From positions 5,480,501 to 5,544,500 of the forward strand of contig NZ_CP011509.1 in NCBI RefSeq assembly GCF_001027285.1: a DNA stretch of 64,000 bases, given 5' to 3'. Position 1 is the first letter of the stretch; every line of letters begins with the position of its first letter. The notes beneath the pieces are model-generated. The model ran no database searches. It was not told the DNA's origin and was given only the letters and a program-made list of their open reading frames with translations. This document shows, one piece after another, positions 1 to 64,000 of the stretch. This DNA comes from Archangium gephyra. GTDB lineage: Bacteria > Myxococcota > Myxococcia > Myxococcales > Myxococcaceae. The translations under genes and the position numbers were made by a program.

Positions 1-32913
<32,913 letters not shown>

Positions 32914-32923
32914 CGGGATGCAA

Positions 32924-32928
32924 CCTCC
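32924..32928 (-). promoter_or_regulatory. Ribosome binding site of the downstream gene
   Basis: GGAGG on the minus strand lies 10 bases before the ATG at 32913-32911. It decides this start; the FAAL fold also begins here with little extra sequence. Confidence 0.75.
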
Positions 32929-32948
32929 GTAGGGCGAAGCGCCCGGAG
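32925..32948 (-). promoter_or_regulatory. Possible hairpin covering the ribosome binding site
   Basis: In the leader, CTCCG and CGGAG pair as an outer stem and GGCG with CGCC as an inner stem, around a CTT loop with a small bulge. The 3' arm includes most of the GGAGG, so folding could limit translation start. No ligand-binding structure is evident. Confidence 0.4.
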
Positions 32949-33048
32949 CGTAGGTGCAACCGAATGTCCCCTACAAGACATGGCCGCCTGGATGCCGAGG
33001 CTGCTGGCATCAGGAGCAGGCAGGGGTGTGGGCCCTCTACACGCTGCT

Positions 33049-33077
33049 ACAGGACGCGCCGTGAAGTGGGATGTCAA
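33049..33077 (-). promoter_or_regulatory. Candidate promoter for the downstream gene
   Basis: On the minus strand, TTGACA (33077-33072) matches the sigma-70 -35 consensus. A 17-base spacer leads to TCCTGT (33054-33049), a weak -10. The TTGACA overlaps the T-run of the terminator. The match is only partial and myxobacterial promoters vary. Confidence 0.35.
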
Positions 33078-33103
33078 AGGGGCCGGAGACGGGCTCCGGC
33101 CCC
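33076..33103 (-). terminator. Rho-independent-type terminator after the upstream gene
   Basis: A perfect 10-bp stem, GGGGCCGGAG with CTCCGGCCCC around a 5-base loop, sits 18 bases after the stop codon. Read on the minus strand it is followed by TTT. The T-run is short, as is common in GC-rich genomes, so some read-through into the downstream gene is possible. Confidence 0.75.
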
Positions 33104-33121
33104 TGAGCCAGGGCGAGCCCC

Positions 33122-64000
<30,879 letters not shown>

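Larger units (their letters stand above)
32914..33121. other. Intergenic spacer between the two synthetase genes
   Basis: 208 bp lies between the TGA of the upstream gene and the ATG of the downstream gene. Going with transcription it holds a terminator hairpin, a TTGACA-like element, about 120 bases without a clear signal, and a small hairpin over the ribosome binding site. No convincing small gene was seen. Confidence 0.85.

Noticed and set aside
32914-33121. A small gene or riboswitch in the spacer
   Set aside because: No frame with a convincing start and ribosome site and no known riboswitch motif was seen; only the hairpins and promoter-like element.

Overview
The window holds two adjacent giant genes, both on the minus strand (transcribed from 64000 towards 1), and almost nothing else. 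Each encodes one very large hybrid non-ribosomal peptide synthetase/polyketide synthase (NRPS/PKS). The DNA is strongly GC-rich, and the genes are huge single-polypeptide NRPS-PKS hybrids with a luciferase-like monooxygenase set inside an adenylation (A) domain, as recalled from myxobacterial myxothiazol and melithiazol synthetases. A delta-proteobacterial myxobacterium (Cystobacterineae type) is the best guess. This is inference; no rRNA or housekeeping gene is present.

Upstream gene (33122-64000, 5' end outside the window; 10,292 residues visible). Order: partial C-A-PCP / C-A-PCP / KS-AT-ACP / C-A*(MOX)-A* / C-A-PCP-E / C-A-PCP / C-A-PCP / C-A-PCP / C-A-PCP-TE. It ends with a type I thioesterase and a strong terminator hairpin.

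Spacer (32914-33121, 208 bp). It holds the terminator of the upstream gene, a candidate promoter and a ribosome binding site inside a possible hairpin.

Downstream gene (1-32913, 3' end outside the window; 10,971 codons visible, no stop). Order: fatty acyl-AMP ligase (FAAL)-ACP / C-A-PCP / C-A-PCP / C-A-PCP / KS-AT-ACP / C-A*(MOX)-A* / C-A-PCP-E / C-A-PCP / C-A-PCP / C-A-PCP / start of C. The gene starts with a lipid-activating loading module, so the product class is a lipopeptide.

The two genes are paralogues in tandem, offset by about 36.8 kb and alike module by module. If the match continues outside the window, each would be a complete one-protein assembly line of about 12,200 residues: acyl loading, three amino acids, one malonate extension, an oxidation step, a D-amino acid, four more amino acids, and release. 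Modules are numbered here on that shared plan (0 = FAAL loading, 4 = PKS, 5 = MOX, 10 = TE module). The A-domain specificity codes agree at some positions (2 and 8) and differ at others (3, 6, 7 and 9), with abrupt borders suggesting exchange of A domains. The pair therefore looks like two related but distinct lipopeptide synthetases.

The most unusual point is module 5 in both genes. It is a C domain followed by a degenerate, probably inactive A domain that carries a full luciferase-like monooxygenase, with no carrier protein, placed right after a PKS module that lacks any beta-keto processing domain.
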